A DNA stretch of 64,000 bases from Bathymodiolus brooksi (taxonomy: Eukaryota > Mollusca > Bivalvia > Mytilida > Modiolidae), in contig OY804589.1 of assembly GCA_963680875.1 (NCBI GenBank), positions 24,540,353-24,604,352 on the forward strand. The letters run 5' to 3'. This document shows positions 13,201 to 23,600 of this stretch, in pieces (the stretch's first letter is position 1; the number at the start of each line of letters is the position of its first letter). The notes beneath the pieces were generated by a model. The model was given only the letters and a program-made list of their open reading frames with translations. It had not been told where the DNA came from and made no database searches. The position numbers and the translations under genes are program-made.

Positions 13201-16200
13201 TTCGATATACGGATTCTGATTACTCCTTTGGTATCTTTTGGCCATTGTGTTGTCTGTTCTTCTTCGATATACGGATTCTGATTACCCCTTTGGTATCTTT
13301 TGGTCATTGTTTTGTCTGTTCTTCTTCGATATACGGATTCTGATTACCCCTTTGGTATCTTTTGGCCATTGTGTTGTCTGTTCTTCTTCGATATACGGAT
13401 TCTGATTACCCCTTTGGTATCTTTTGGCCATTGTTTTGTCTGTTCTTCTTCGATATACGGATTCTGATTACCCCTTTGGTATCTTTTGGCCATTGTGTTG
13501 TCTGTTCTTCTTCGATATACGGATTCTGATTACCCCTTTGGTATCTTTTGGCCATTGTGTTGTCTGTTCTTCTTCGATATACGGATTCTGATTACCCCTT
13601 TGGTATCTTTTGGCCATTGTGTTGTCTGTTCTTCTTCGATATACGGATTCTGATTACCCCTTTGGTATCTTTTGGCCATTGTGTTGTCTGTTCTTCTTCG
13701 ATATACGGATTCTGATTACCCCTTTGGTATCTTTTGGTCATTGTGTTGTCTGTTCTTCTTCGATATACGGATTCTGATTGCCCCTTTGGTATCTTTTGGC
13801 CATTGTGTTGTCTGTTCTTCTTCGATATACGGATTCTGATTGCCCCTTTGGTATCTTTTGGCCATTGTGTTGTCTGTTCTTCTTCGATATACGGATTCTG
13901 ATTACCCCTTTGGTATCTTTTGGCCATTGTGTTGTCTGTTCTTCTTCGATATACGGATTCTGATTACCCCTTTGGTATCTTTTGACCATTGTGTTGTCTG
14001 TTCTTCTTCGATATATGGATTCTGATTACCCCTTTGGTATCTTTTGGCCATTGTGTTGTCTGTTCTTCTTCGATATACGGATTCTGATTACCCCTTTGGT
14101 ATTTTTTGACCATTGTGTTGTCTGTTCTTCTTCGATATATGGATTCTAATTACCCCTTTGGTATCTTTTGGCCATTGTGTTGTCTGTTCTTCTTCGATAT
14201 ACGGATTCTGATTACCCCTTTGGTATCTTTTGACCATTGTGTTGTTTGTTCTTCTTCGATATATGGATTCTGATTACCCCTTTGGTATCTTTTGGCCATT
14301 GTGTTGTCTGTTCTTCTTCGATATACGGATTCTGATTACCCCTTTGGTATCTTTTGACCATTGTGTTGTCTGTTCTTCTTCGATATATGGATTCTGATTA
14401 CCCCTTTGGTATCTTTTGGCCATTGTGTTGTCTGTTCTTCTTCGATATATGGATTCTGATTACCCCTTTGGTATCTTTTGGCCATTGTGTTGTCTGTTCT
14501 TCTTCGATATACGGATTCTGATTACATCCCTTTGGTATCTTCAAACTCTTTTTCCTACAAAGGTGAGCTACACGTACCCCACATATCATCCCGGGTGAAC
14601 CCAGTTGCTCGCCTACGATAATCAATTCCCGTTTCTTATAAGACACCCGCCATATTACTCATAGTTAGGCCCGTAAATGTCTTACTAGTGTTAGAGGAAA
14701 GAAAAATCTACATTAAAGGAAATAATCCCTTGCAACACGAGACATTGATATTTCATCACGGTCCTTCAGTACGTGATGAAGACCGCATAACTGTTGTAGC
14801 GATAACTTATACATAAATAAACACAAGGACAAAACAGTGCATTAATTATATTTCATAATCAAATATTAAAAGTTGTCCTGGAGTAAAGAAAGTTATACGG
14901 TACAGTCACTTTTGGAAGCGAGTTTTAGATTTTATATACATGTATGTTTGTGCTAGATCATCATAATATTATGAACAGAAAGCTTTAAGGAGGGTACCAT
15001 ACACTACAGGGAGATAACTCTTTAAAATCAGTTGAACGTTTTGATCATATGATGTTTGTATGCAGATTTCAAGCATCTCGGTGATCAAAACCAAAGAGAG
15101 AAAAGCTGCTATGTGGCTAGTGAATTTATAGCTCTGAGTCTGTTGGTTGGAATTTGTTAAAATTTTGATATTTATTACAGTGGATATATTCAAACACACT
15201 GCCAAAAAAATAAGAAAATTAAACGAGCAGATCAAATTTTACCTGAAGTGTATGGTACCACCTTAATCCATTCCATTAATATGAACATCGAATGACCACA
15301 ACTCACCCCAAGCCAAACATGAACACTAAAAAGAACACGACATATAGCGTTTGAAATAGCTTGGGAAAATGTGGCGGTGCTAAACCGGTAAATGGGATCC
15401 CGACTCACTATAAGACAATGGTTCGAACTTTAATCACATGCCCTATAGTCAAGCATATTTATTAATGCACAGAAAAGGTGGTTCGCTATATCCAAATTTA
15501 TTTTGTAGTATGGCGCCATCTGGCTGATACACATGGACATTGTAGACAGTTTATCATCAACGAGATGTTTGGTAAGTTACAAAATAGAACTTTCAATATT
15601 TTCTGATTAAATAATGCGTTCCAAACATCTATAAAACTTGTGAGAGCAAATGGTGTATTTGTCTATAAATACGGTATATAAGTTTATAAGGAATTTCCAT
15701 GGTCAGAAATATCTTTTATTAAATTACTTTTTAAAATATATCTGAAGCAAAGTTAAAATAAATAGTTCTGACTGCGAATTACTTTACATTTCATTTTGTG
15801 TAAAATCATTGTCTGTAGGTTAACAAAAGTACGTATTGGCCTCAAAGACCTTTTATACATGTTCCCGATTTGATTCTAAAATTATATATTTTTATTCCTT
15901 TTTTATGCGAATTATTTCTCATACGACGGTCAAAATGGTAATACCAGATTCAGCTAGAACAATGGAAAGGACAACAAATGTGAGCATACTTTTCTTATAA
16001 GTTGTTGATATTTGAACCTTGTACACATTCAGAGGATAGTTTTTATAGAAAATAGAATGTTCAACATTACAAGATTATGGGGAAATATACATGTTATTTC
16101 CATGAACTGTGCATGTAGACTGAATGTGAGAAAATATACTTTCGTCGTTAGAATTGTTGAAATATGGAATAGCCTCCCAGAATCAGTCATACAGGCAAAA

Positions 16201-18771
16201 ACAGTTAAGAAATTTGAAATCGGCCTAGATGAGCACTGGAAGCACCAAGAGTGCAAATATGACTTTACGGCAAACATAAACATAAGATCAAATTCCGGAA
16301 GTGACATAAAGTCGCGCATCAATGATGTGGATTTAGAGGCAGACATAGTGGCAACAAGCCAGCGTCCACTGTAGTTCCTATGGTATTCCTATGGTATAAA
16401 AGGATGCCCTCGTTTCCGCCATAAGTGAACTAACTCCTGTAAAACCTATAATTTCAGAATCAAAGTCGGACATGTGAAAATGGTCTATTAAAGTTAATAA
16501 ATAGTATTATGAAAACATTTTTGCTTTACAGCTAAATTTGGTACAACAACGTCAAGCTGTCAGTGTCAGACTAAAATATTGGTATCACCAATTACCAGTA
16601 CATCACCACCTACCAGTATGACGACCACACCTATTCCACCACGTATGTTTTTTTTAAATTTTATTTCATTGATAATATCAATACCATATAGATGCCCGGA
16701 TGTAGCATTCATAGACAAAAGTAATTAGTACCGCCCACCTTCTGGCTAGGGACCGTTTCGCACTCATCTTCGGGTATTAGTTAAGATAATCATTGAAAAT
16801 CCTGTCGTGACTTTGAAATGCAAAACACTAATATTAAAAGCACTGTTCCTCTCCTTTACTTTATGTCTATGAATATAAAATAAGATAGTCTGTCATATTT
16901 ATTTACATCCATATCCTTTCTTACTAATGTGGGTATACTGAAATACGTTTTATTGATTGATTAGTTGATGTTTGCTTAATATTAGTTAAGTAGCTATTTC
17001 CGAGATAGTCATGATGATAAGAATGTATATCATGTAGGCAACAAAGATGGTACTTTGGTGGACTTCGGGATGGGCTTTTTGATTAGCGGAGATTATCGAT
17101 ATGGACGGAAATGCTTGTACAATTTTTCTTATAAAACCTTTTTGTTTGCAAGATATTTGTAGATATTCAATATGTGTACCTTGTTAGAATTTAGATTTTG
17201 ATCGATTTGTCACAAATTTATAGGTGGCTGAACATAGTTATTTTTCACAAATATTTGAACGTGATACTAGGCGGTTTGTTCGACTTACTACTCTCACAGT
17301 TTTTCATATTCAAAGTTTTTCAATATTCATATTTTGACATATGTTGCAAATGTACATGTTGTTGGAATTAATATTTTATTCTAATGTGACGTCCTTCTTT
17401 GCTTTGTAAACACACGAGCGATTTATTTAGATGGCAAAATCTCATTAGCAAATGCGCGGTGCATACATAAAAGTCATGTGACAAAATCATTACATTGTTA
17501 CTGTTGTCAACGTTTGCTAATTTTATCCGCCAATCCATGGTAAAACTCACAACACAGTGTGGCTTCCATGAATTATTTCTTAATTATTATTATCATTATA
17601 CCAATAAACATTCATGAACTTGCTGCCAGACATAATAGGAAGAACGTATAGCTTCAACGTGATGATAATTATAATGATCTTCAGGAAAGCTGAGGCGGGA
17701 GCTAAAGCATAATAGTAGTTTCTCTCTATATCCAAAATTGTGTGTTGACAAGCAAATGTGATGACGTATTAGATAATGTAATATTCATATATTTTCTATT
17801 TTAGACATGTGTTTCAAGTGTAACAGTTCAAGCTGTGCAACAACCGGTAGTAGTGTTAGTTGTGAGACTGGAAAAGACTACTGTATGACATCTATTATTG
17901 ATCATAATGAATCGGGTCAACTGGAGAGGACCATAGAACGGAAGTACGTATTCATGTTCTTCAAATACGAATGATATTTGAAACCCCTTTATGTTGGCTG
18001 TGATTATTATGCTGTCTTCGTAAACGTTAGGGAAAACCAATGGGGCAATCAATAAGGACAATCCAGAGAAATTGGAAATTTTGGGTACACAAGACAAAGG
18101 GCGATGACAAACACAACAAAACACACAAGACAAGACAAGACAAGACATGAACAACACGGACCCGACTGAAAACCTGGAGGGGGGGGGGGGGGGGGGGGGG
18201 GTTGGAAGGGGTGAAGAAGAGTTTAAAGATACTAAAGGAGTAATCATATCTATGCATACATTGGATCAATTCCAAAACATCATTGTTTTCTCGCCAATAG
18301 CATTGTGCATACGAAAGGTTAATAAAACCGCATTCCGAACTGATCTTGTATTCTGAGACAAAGTGAAAATAAAAAAGTAAATATCTAATTCATTGCGCAC
18401 TGCACGTTTCTGGGATAACCTTCATCAGGTACATGTAAGGTCATATTCAAAATTTGAAGGTCAAACTATGTCCGAGGTAGAATAACCTTAGTTTTAATAG
18501 TAATTGCATTATTTAGCTTAACATCTCAGTGCTGAAATACTGACTACTGGACGGATGATAACAGAATGATAATTTTCTTTACAGGTGTGTTTCAAAACAA
18601 GAATGTGACACCCAAGATATGTCGGGCAATAGCTACTGCTTTCAGATGGACAAAGGAACATTTGGGTTCCCATTAACATGCCGACTGTGTTGTGTTGGAG
18701 ACAACTGTAACAAACCTCCAGCATTGATACCTCCAGTTTCAACATTATATTCAACTAACAACTCGCCGTAA
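295..18771 (+). CDS. Cys-rich modular extracellular protein with C-terminal Ly6/uPAR domain (3' part of gene)
   Basis: Exon model with AG/GT borders: 295-384, 1131-1205, 2081-2116, 7584-7646, 8190-8267, 9361-9408, 12189-12236, 15509-15571, 16532-16642, 17805-17943, 18585-18771. All internal junctions up to 17805 are phase 1 and the last is phase 2. The joined frame stays open for about 312 residues and stops at TAA 18769-18771. The 5' end and any signal peptide lie outside the window. The protein has cysteine modules, a Thr/Ser/Pro-rich linker and a three-finger domain. There is no transmembrane or GPI-type hydrophobic tail after the last domain, so secretion is inferred. The modules are not a family I recognise. 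The Ly6/uPAR call is firm; ligand and role are unknown. Exons 12189-12236 and 2081-2116 are the least certain because they are short. Confidence 0.75.
1236..1560 (-). mobile_element. SINE gamma family copy, head-truncated
   Basis: Matches the body and tail of the copies at 56856-57215 and 8868-9165, in antisense. It begins with the family's tail (complement of the TTAAACAACAATCACTC-type end) and loses the tRNA-like head near 1550. It lies in an intron of the Ly6-domain gene. Confidence 0.8.
2081..8267 (+). CDS. Exons of cysteine module 2 (2081-2116, 7584-7646, 8190-8267)
   Basis: A short exon ([12 protein letters not shown]), a VW-type exon of 63 bp ([20 protein letters not shown]) and a CxC exon of 78 bp ([20 protein letters not shown]). 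The order short exon, VW exon, CxC exon recurs in module 3, and the VW exons of both modules are exactly 63 bp, which supports exon-shuffled duplication. All introns are phase 1. The 5.4-kb first intron holds an inverted-repeat transposon (3283-3582) and the 65-bp satellite array. Confidence 0.65.
2343..2450 (-). repeat. Single dispersed copy of element S
   Basis: Contains the S landmarks in antisense: AAGTTTGAAGGTAGCAAAGG, CAGAAGCCGTCAATCGAAGG and ACAGACAATACAA, followed by the degraded head AGAACACATTACACAGG. It is an untandemised copy of the unit that forms the array at 3727-7376. Confidence 0.75.
3283..3582. mobile_element. Non-autonomous inverted-repeat transposon M1, copy 1
   Basis: A 300-bp element bounded by about 48-bp inverted repeats, starting CAATCGCAACTACTCGGCC at the left and ending with its complement at the right. 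Immediate flanks are a 10-bp direct repeat with one mismatch, GATAAAAACG (3273-3282) and GATACAAACG (3583-3592). A second copy is at 30546-30872. A 9-10 bp duplication with long inverted repeats suggests a Mutator-like element; no transposase is present. Confidence 0.85.
3727..7376 (-). repeat. Satellite array A: 65-bp unit, about 55 copies, inside a copy of element S
   Basis: Tandem 65-bp unit with GAAGATACCAAAGTGTAATC, AGACATAAATCGAAGGACAG and ACAATACAATGGTCTAGAGT. At 7290-7376 the array runs into the single-copy S head (ATGATCAAAAG, GATCTACAAAACATTACACA, ACTAAAGATCGAG), so the array is an expansion of the S 3' portion. The 7 units near 6915-7260 form a subfamily with GAGATAAAAGATA. Fourteen-unit blocks are duplicated (see findings). 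It is intronic; its open frames on the minus strand are not treated as genes. Confidence 0.95.
7779..8045 (+). mobile_element. SINE alpha family copy
   Basis: tRNA-like head with A box (TGGTAGTTGGATTAACAAC) and B box (GTGAGTTCGAATCCCG), then a conserved body (GGTGGTTTTCTATGGGTACT) and tail (GAAATATTGTTGAAAGTGGCG). An AT-rich AAGTAAATAAA end follows. Full length, in an intron of the Ly6-domain gene. The family resembles tRNA-headed SINEs reported widely in bivalves (RUDI / MetaSINE type), from memory only. Confidence 0.85.
8695..8814. mobile_element. Small inverted-repeat element with GGATCCAGG ends
   Basis: About 120 bp. Left end CAGGGGAGGATCCAGG and right end complement CAAGGGCGGATCCAGG agree at 14 of 16 bases. 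The inside has paired G-rich/C-rich arms (GGAGCGCCCC and GTGCGCCCCC). No target duplication could be assigned. Confidence 0.6.
8868..9165 (+). mobile_element. SINE gamma family copy
   Basis: tRNA-like head with A box ATGGTGTAATGGTTAGCGTG and B box GGGTTCGAGCCC, body with GGTATTTGTTCCTCTCGCTA, and tail GACGTTAAACAACAATCACTC. The middle segment corresponding to the 60-bp repeat unit of the copy at 36820-43470 is partly deleted here. Confidence 0.85.
9361..16642 (+). CDS. Exons of cysteine module 3 and Thr/Ser/Pro linker (9361-9408, 12189-12236, 15509-15571, 16532-16642)
   Basis: The exons encode [52 protein letters not shown] and a 111-bp exon starting [15 protein letters not shown]. The last exon runs on into a Thr/Ser/Pro-rich stretch ([15 protein letters not shown]) that looks like an O-glycosylated spacer before the three-finger domain. 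The 48-bp exon 12189-12236 has no partner in module 2, so it is an extra insertion or a false exon; it does keep phase. The introns carry the 25-bp and 62-bp arrays and a LINE relic. Confidence 0.6.
9505..11130 (+). repeat. Minisatellite of 25-26 bp, about 64 copies
   Basis: Unit CAGTCAGAACAGTTCAAATACCACA with variants CCAAATACC and CCGAATACC. Blocks of roughly 306 and 358 bp recur (anchor TTCCAAATACCACTC at about 10224, 10530 and 10888). The flank after 11126 (GAATATCCAATCGAAAATCG) resembles dispersed copies at 11993-12120 and 19195-19440, which contain the single-copy form (CCAATACCACACTG, AAAGTTCCAAAATCC). The array therefore seems seeded in a dispersed element, called T here. Confidence 0.9.
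11451..11722 (-). mobile_element. SINE alpha family copy, antisense
   Basis: Starts with the complement of the family tail (TTTATGGTGCTTAATGCCAC), has GTGGAGGAAACCAGAATATC in the body and ends in the complement of the head (GATTCGAACACATAACGG and TTGTAAATCCAACTGCC). Intronic. Confidence 0.85.
11993..12120 (+). repeat. Dispersed copy of element T (seed of the 25-bp array)
   Basis: Shares AGAACAGTTCCAAAATCCAA, CAGAAAAATC, GATATCTCTAGCATAC and GGCACTTCATTAAATAAA with the copy at 19195-19440, and the first motif with the 25-bp unit. Boundaries are approximate. Confidence 0.55.
12523..14560 (+). repeat. Satellite array B: 62-bp unit, about 31 copies, inside a copy of element S
   Basis: The unit is homologous to the complement of array A: GCCATTGTGTTGTCTGTTCT, TCTTCGATATACGGATTCTG and ATTACCCCTTTGGTATCTTT. 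The single-copy S head (GGGGTTCGTGTTCCTCGATC, TTTAGTTTTATGTGTATG) precedes it at 12540-12612, and the S tail (GGTATCTTCAAACTC) closes it at 14535-14550. Intronic in the Ly6-domain gene. The open frames on both strands arise from the repeat and are not treated as genes. Confidence 0.95.
16100..16376 (+). pseudogene. Relic of a LINE reverse transcriptase C-terminus
   Basis: An open stretch reads [20 protein letters not shown] and then continues [12 protein letters not shown] with [14 protein letters not shown]. The R-x-V-x-x-W-N-S-L-P motif and following L-D-x-x-W are typical of the extreme C-terminus of CR1/Jockey-like non-LTR reverse transcriptases. Everything upstream is missing. It lies in an intron of the Ly6-domain gene and is a dead fragment. 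Confidence 0.65.
17805..18771 (+). CDS. Ly6/uPAR (three-finger) domain exons (17805-17943, 18585-18771)
   Basis: The first exon starts [14 protein letters not shown] and has C-x-x-C, a spaced Cys pair and DYC. The second has KCVSKQEC, NSYC, TCRLCC and GDNCN. The terminal CC-x4-CN signature and Cys spacing are characteristic of the Ly6/uPAR fold; about twelve Cys lie in roughly 90 residues. The tail after CNK is Pro/Ser/Thr-rich with no hydrophobic GPI signal. The intron joining the two exons is phase 2, unlike the phase-1 introns of the upstream modules, and contains an S2 repeat copy with a 23-G tract. Confidence 0.85.
18027..18250 (-). repeat. Element S2 copy with 23-G tract
   Basis: In antisense it shares TTTCTCTGGATTGTCC, TTGATTGCCCC and TTTTC-CTAACG with the copy at 26390-26575. 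It ends in ACTAAAGGAGTAATC, the S-type tail. Inside are a run of about 23 G (18179-18201) and a short CAAGA microsatellite (18127-18146). Confidence 0.65.
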
Positions 18772-18827
18772 CAAACATGAATAGATATTTTTGAAATATT
18801 TGTCGAAGTTATTTTGTTATTGAAAAA

Positions 18828-18833
18828 AATAAA
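18828..18833 (+). promoter_or_regulatory. Candidate polyadenylation signal AATAAA
   Basis: AATAAA about 57 bases after the stop codon of the Ly6-domain gene. A second AATAAA follows near 18857. Position and sequence fit a 3' end signal; cleavage was not observed. Confidence 0.5.
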
Positions 18834-19194
18834 ACCGAGGTAATAAAAGGAAAAACAATAAAAGACCGTTCACGAGTGTCCCGACGCCAAGGTTACTTTG
18901 CATGTTCAATCTTCAAATGTTAAAGTTATATTGAAATCACTTCAGTAAGAAGTGTCGAAAATACATACCATACATGTGGCTTTTCACCTACAATTTAGCA
19001 TACAGAAATAAAAAAATTAGCAAATATGTAGTACAAAAAGGCACATAACTCTGGAAAAATTGTCGAAAAATCGTCATTATCAAATCACACCTAGCTTCAA
19101 TTTGACTTTTCGTTCGCAAGTTTTCACCCGGAAGCTAATTTTGGACGGACGTACGGACACACGTATGAAAGGACGATACCAATTACAATAGTAC

Positions 19195-19440
19195 TCCTTC
19201 GACGAAGCGTGTGGGGACAACCAATACCACACTGTTGGGGAAAAGTTCCAAAATCCTAAAGAAAAATCGCAGAAAGAAACAAAATAGATATCCTAACACA
19301 CATCTACATGACCGGTCACTTATCTGACTAAGTATGGGCACTTCTATAAACAAAAAGTGATGGATAAACATGTACAGTAACAAGAAATCGCAAACAGAAA
19401 AGTTGCCTGTTGGTAATATATGTGTAATGCATGGCTCTCA
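19195..19440 (+). repeat. Dispersed copy of element T
   Basis: Contains ACAACCAATACCACACTG, AAAAGTTCCAAAATCC, GAAAAATCGCAG, GATATCCTAACACACATC and GGGCACTTCTATAAAC, which line up with 11993-12120 and with the edges of the 25-bp array. Confidence 0.55.
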
Positions 19441-20689
19441 AGAAAGAGATGAGACTTAATGATATGTTCTGTTTAACTTGTATGACCGCATCATTTCACT
19501 GATATAGAGGGGGTTACCCGTTATATTTAGTTTGACCCCGCCATTTATTGTCAAGCAGGAAAGTCAGATTAAATTTATAAGTGTTCCGACAATGTAGTAT
19601 TGTTGGTCTTCATTTTATTAGTATTGTTGATGCTTAACGTCAAATACCGTGTACGTGGGTTTTTTCGCGGGAGGCAAATTTCGCGATTTTCTTTCAAATT
19701 TGGTGGAACTTTTTTTAGCGGTATTTAATTTTCATGATCCGGAGTTTTAACCAAAATCAAATTTTAGCGGATTGACAGTTACCGGTATATTAGAATAACA
19801 TTATCTGAACTGTTTGACCAATAATTCAAAATAGGAAATGTTTTAAAATAAATTGAGTAGGAGCTTTTTGTATGCGATCGGTGGTATTTTAGAATTGTAT
19901 ACATGTTCATTAAAAGAAAATCGCGTAAGGGTATTTAATATAATTTTAACATATATGTATTATTACAACACATTTACAAAAAATAAACACAAATAAGTCT
20001 CATTAACAGGATCCGAAACAAAATGTGATCAATTAATTAACACCAAAAATTGTCAACTTACAGGTAATTAAGAATCAGTGAATGGAAATGATAATATCAA
20101 TTAAGAAAGGTGTGTTTACACAGCAACTGCTATTCATGGTAATTAGTGTTTTAAAGATAAAAGGACAATTAATTGCATATCAATACGCTAGTTATATCGT
20201 AACGATCAGATTGATTGGTGGACCAAAGCATTTCAGAGAAACCAATGCAAACTAACGACGTTCCGTAAATCAATGGCCACCTTTAATTAGAGTATACCTA
20301 GCCAAAGCGAGTTGTAGAAATCACATCACGGCAATAGAGACAAAGTTAATTCTAATATCAGACATTGTGCCATGCATTTCATAGTATTATATATATACGG
20401 GTGTGTGTTGGGACTATGAATGTACAAACATACTATATCCGCCATTGCGCAATGCATTTCATTGTAGGTGTATGGAATATAAATTATAGCTGAAATATTG
20501 TTGAAAGCTACATTGAACACCATAACCCTAACTCTAACCCTATCCTACTCGCATAAAATTATCTAGTCCCTCGACCATGTTCTATTTAAATTTCGATATT
20601 CCATGCAGCACTGTTTGTCCATTTTTGTTCAAATTATTAAGCTCATGCTTGATCAATGTAAGCAGTCAACATTTAAAAATATTGTGTCT

Positions 20690-23600
20690 GATAACCCCTT
20701 TGGTATCACGTCCCCTTTTTCTTTGGTCATTGTATTGTCTGTCCTTTTTCTTTGGTCATTGTATTGTCTGTCCTTTTTCTTTGGTCATTGTATTGTCTGT
20801 CCTTTTTCTTTGGTCATTGTATTGTCTGTCCTTTTTCTTTGGTCATTGTATTGTCTGTCCTTTTTCTTTGGTCATTGTATTGTCTGTCCTTTTTCTTTGG
20901 TCATTGTATTGTCTGTCCTTTTTCTTTGGTCATTGTATTGTCTGTCCTTTTTCTTTGGTCATTGTATTGTCTGTCCTTTTTCTTTGGTCATTGTATTGTC
21001 TGTCCTTTTTCTTTGGTCATTGTATTGTCTCTCCGTTTTCTTTGGTCATTGTATTGTCTGTCCTTTTTCTTTGGTCATTGTATTGTCTGTCCTTTTTCTT
21101 TGTCATTGTATTGTCTGTCCTTTTTCTTTGGACATTGTTTTGTCTGTCCTTTTTCTTTGGTCATTGTATTGTCTGTCCTTTTTCTTTGGTCATTGTATTG
21201 CCTGTCCTTTTTCTTTGGTCATTGTATTGTCTCTCCGTTTTCTTTGGTCATTGTATTGTCTGTCCTTTTTCTTTGGTCATTGTATTGTCTGTCCTTTTTC
21301 TTTGTCATTGTATTGTCTGTCCTTTTTCTTTGGACATTGTTTTGTCTGTCCTTTTTCTTTGGTCATTGTATTGTCTGTCCTTTTTCTTTGGTCATTGTAT
21401 TGCCTGTCCTTTTTCTTTGGTCATTGTATTGTCTGTCCTTTTTCTTTGGTCATTGTATTGTCTGTCCTTTTTCTTTTGTCATTGTATTGTCTGTCCTTTT
21501 TCTTTGGTCATTGTATTGTTTGTCCTTTTTCTTTGTCATTGTATTGTCTGTCCTTTTTCTTTGGTCATTGTATTGTCTGTCCTTTTTCTTTGGCCATTGT
21601 ATTGTCTGTCCTTTTTCTTTGGTCATTGTATTGTCTGTCCTTTTTCTTTGGTCATTGTATTGTCTGTCCTTTTTCTTTGGTCATTGTATTGTCTGTCCTT
21701 TTTCTTTGGTCATTGTATTGTCTGTCCTTTTTCTTTGGTCATTGTATTGTCTGTCCTTTTTCTTTGGTCATTGTATTGTCTGTCATTTTTCTTTGGACAT
21801 TGTTTTGTCTGTCCTTTTTCTTTGGTCATTGTATTGTCTGTCCTTTTTCTTTGGACATTGTATTGTCTGTCCTTTTTCTTTGGTCATTGTATTGTCTGTC
21901 CTTTTTCTTTGGACATTGTAGTGTCTGTCCTTTTTCTTTTGTCATTGCATTGTCTGTCCTTTTTCTTTGGTCATTGTATTGTTTGTCCTTTTTCTTTGTC
22001 ATTGTATTGTCTGTCCTTTTTCTTTGGTCATTGTATTGTCTGTCCTTTTTCTTTGGCCATTGTATTGTCTGTCCTTTTTCTTTGGTCATTGTATTGTCTG
22101 TCCTTTTTCTTTGGTCATTGTATTGTCTGTCCTTTTTCTTTGGTCATTGTATTGTCTGTCCTTTTTCTTTGGTCATTGTATTGTCTGTCCTTTTTCTTTG
22201 GTCATTGTATTGTCTGTCCTTTTTCTTTGGTCATTGTATTGTCTGTCCTTTTTCTTTGGTCATTGTATTGTCTGTCCTTTTTCTTTGGTCATTGTATTGT
22301 CTCTCCGTTTTCTTTGGTCATTGTATTGTCTGTCCTTTTTCTTTGGTCATTGTATTGTCTGTCCTTTTTCTTTGTCATTGTATTGTCTGTCCTTTTTCTT
22401 TGGACATTGTTTTGTCTGTCCTTTTTCTTTGGTCATTGTATTGTCTGTCCTTTTTCTTTGGTCATTGTATTGCCTGTCCTTTTTCTTTGGTCATTGTATT
22501 GTCTCTCCGTTTTCTTTGGTCATTGTATTGTCTGTCCTTTTTCTTTGGTCATTGTATTGTCTGTCCTTTTTCTTTGTCATTGTATTGTCTGTCCTTTTTC
22601 TTTGGACATTGTTTTGTCTGTCCTTTTTCTTTGGTCATTGTATTGTCTGTCCTTTTTCTTTGGTCATTGTATTGTCTGTCCTTTTTCTTTGGTCATTGTA
22701 TTGTCTGTCCTTTTTCTTTGGTCATTGTATTGTCTGTCCTTTTTCTTTTGTCATTGTATTGTCTGTCCTTTTTCTTTGGTCATTGTATTGTTTGTCCTTT
22801 TTCTTTGTCATTGTATTGTCTGTCCTTTTTCTTTGGTCATTGTATTGTCTGTCCTTTTTCTTTGGCCATTGTATTGTCTGTCCTTTTTCTTTGGTCATTG
22901 TATTGTCTGTCCTTTTTCTTTGGTCATTGTATTGTCTGTCCTTTTTCTTTGGTCATTGTATTGTCTGTCCTTTTTCTTTGGTCATTGTATTGTCTGTCCT
23001 TTTTCTTTGGTCATTGTATTGTCTGTCCTTTTTCTTTGGTCATTGTATTGTCTGTCATTTTTCTTTGGACATTGTTTTGTCTGTCCTTTTTCTTTGGTCA
23101 TTGTATTGTCTGTCCTTTTTCTTTGGACATTGTATTGTCTGTCCTTTTTCTTTGGTCATTGTATTGTCTGTCCTTTTTCTTTGGACATTGTAGTGTCTGT
23201 CCTTTTTCTTTTGTCATTGCATTGTCTGTCCTTTTTCTTTGGTCATTGTATTGTTTGTCCTTTTTCTTTGTCATTGTATTGTCTGTCCTTTTTCTTTGGT
23301 CATTGTATTGTCTGTCCTTTTTCTTTGGCCATTGTATTGTCTGTCCTTTTTCTTTGGTCATTGTATTGTCTGTCCTTTTTCTTTGGTCATTGTATTGTCT
23401 GTCCTTTTTCTTTGGTCATTGTATTGTCTGTCCTTTTTCTTTGGTCATTGTATTGTCTGTCCTTTTTCTTTGGTCATTGTATTGTCTGTCCTTTTTCTTT
23501 GGTCATTGTATTGTCTGTCCTTTTTCTTTGGTCATTGTATTGTCTGTCCTTTTTCTTTGGTCATTGTATTGTCTGTCCTTTTTCTTTGGTCATTGTATTG

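Larger units (their letters stand above)
18772..20576. other. Intergenic stretch with old dispersed repeats
   Basis: No gene seen. It holds a T copy (19195-19440), a block with TTTCGCGGGAGGCAAATTTC (19660-19760) of the kind seen repeatedly in bivalve DNA, a truncated SINE tail at 20477-20525, and a few telomere-like CCCTAA words at 20523-20545 that are too few to be a telomere. Confidence 0.6.

Noticed and set aside
12421..14646. Open frames on both strands over array B
   Set aside because: Both strands open over the same 62-bp repeat is a period effect, not evidence of genes.
16029..16346. Minus-strand frame of 105 codons
   Set aside because: It is the antisense shadow of the LINE reverse transcriptase relic, which has the recognisable motif on the plus strand.
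20523..20545. Telomere-like CCCTAA words
   Set aside because: Only two or three imperfect units, next to a truncated SINE tail; not a telomere or a true interstitial telomeric array.
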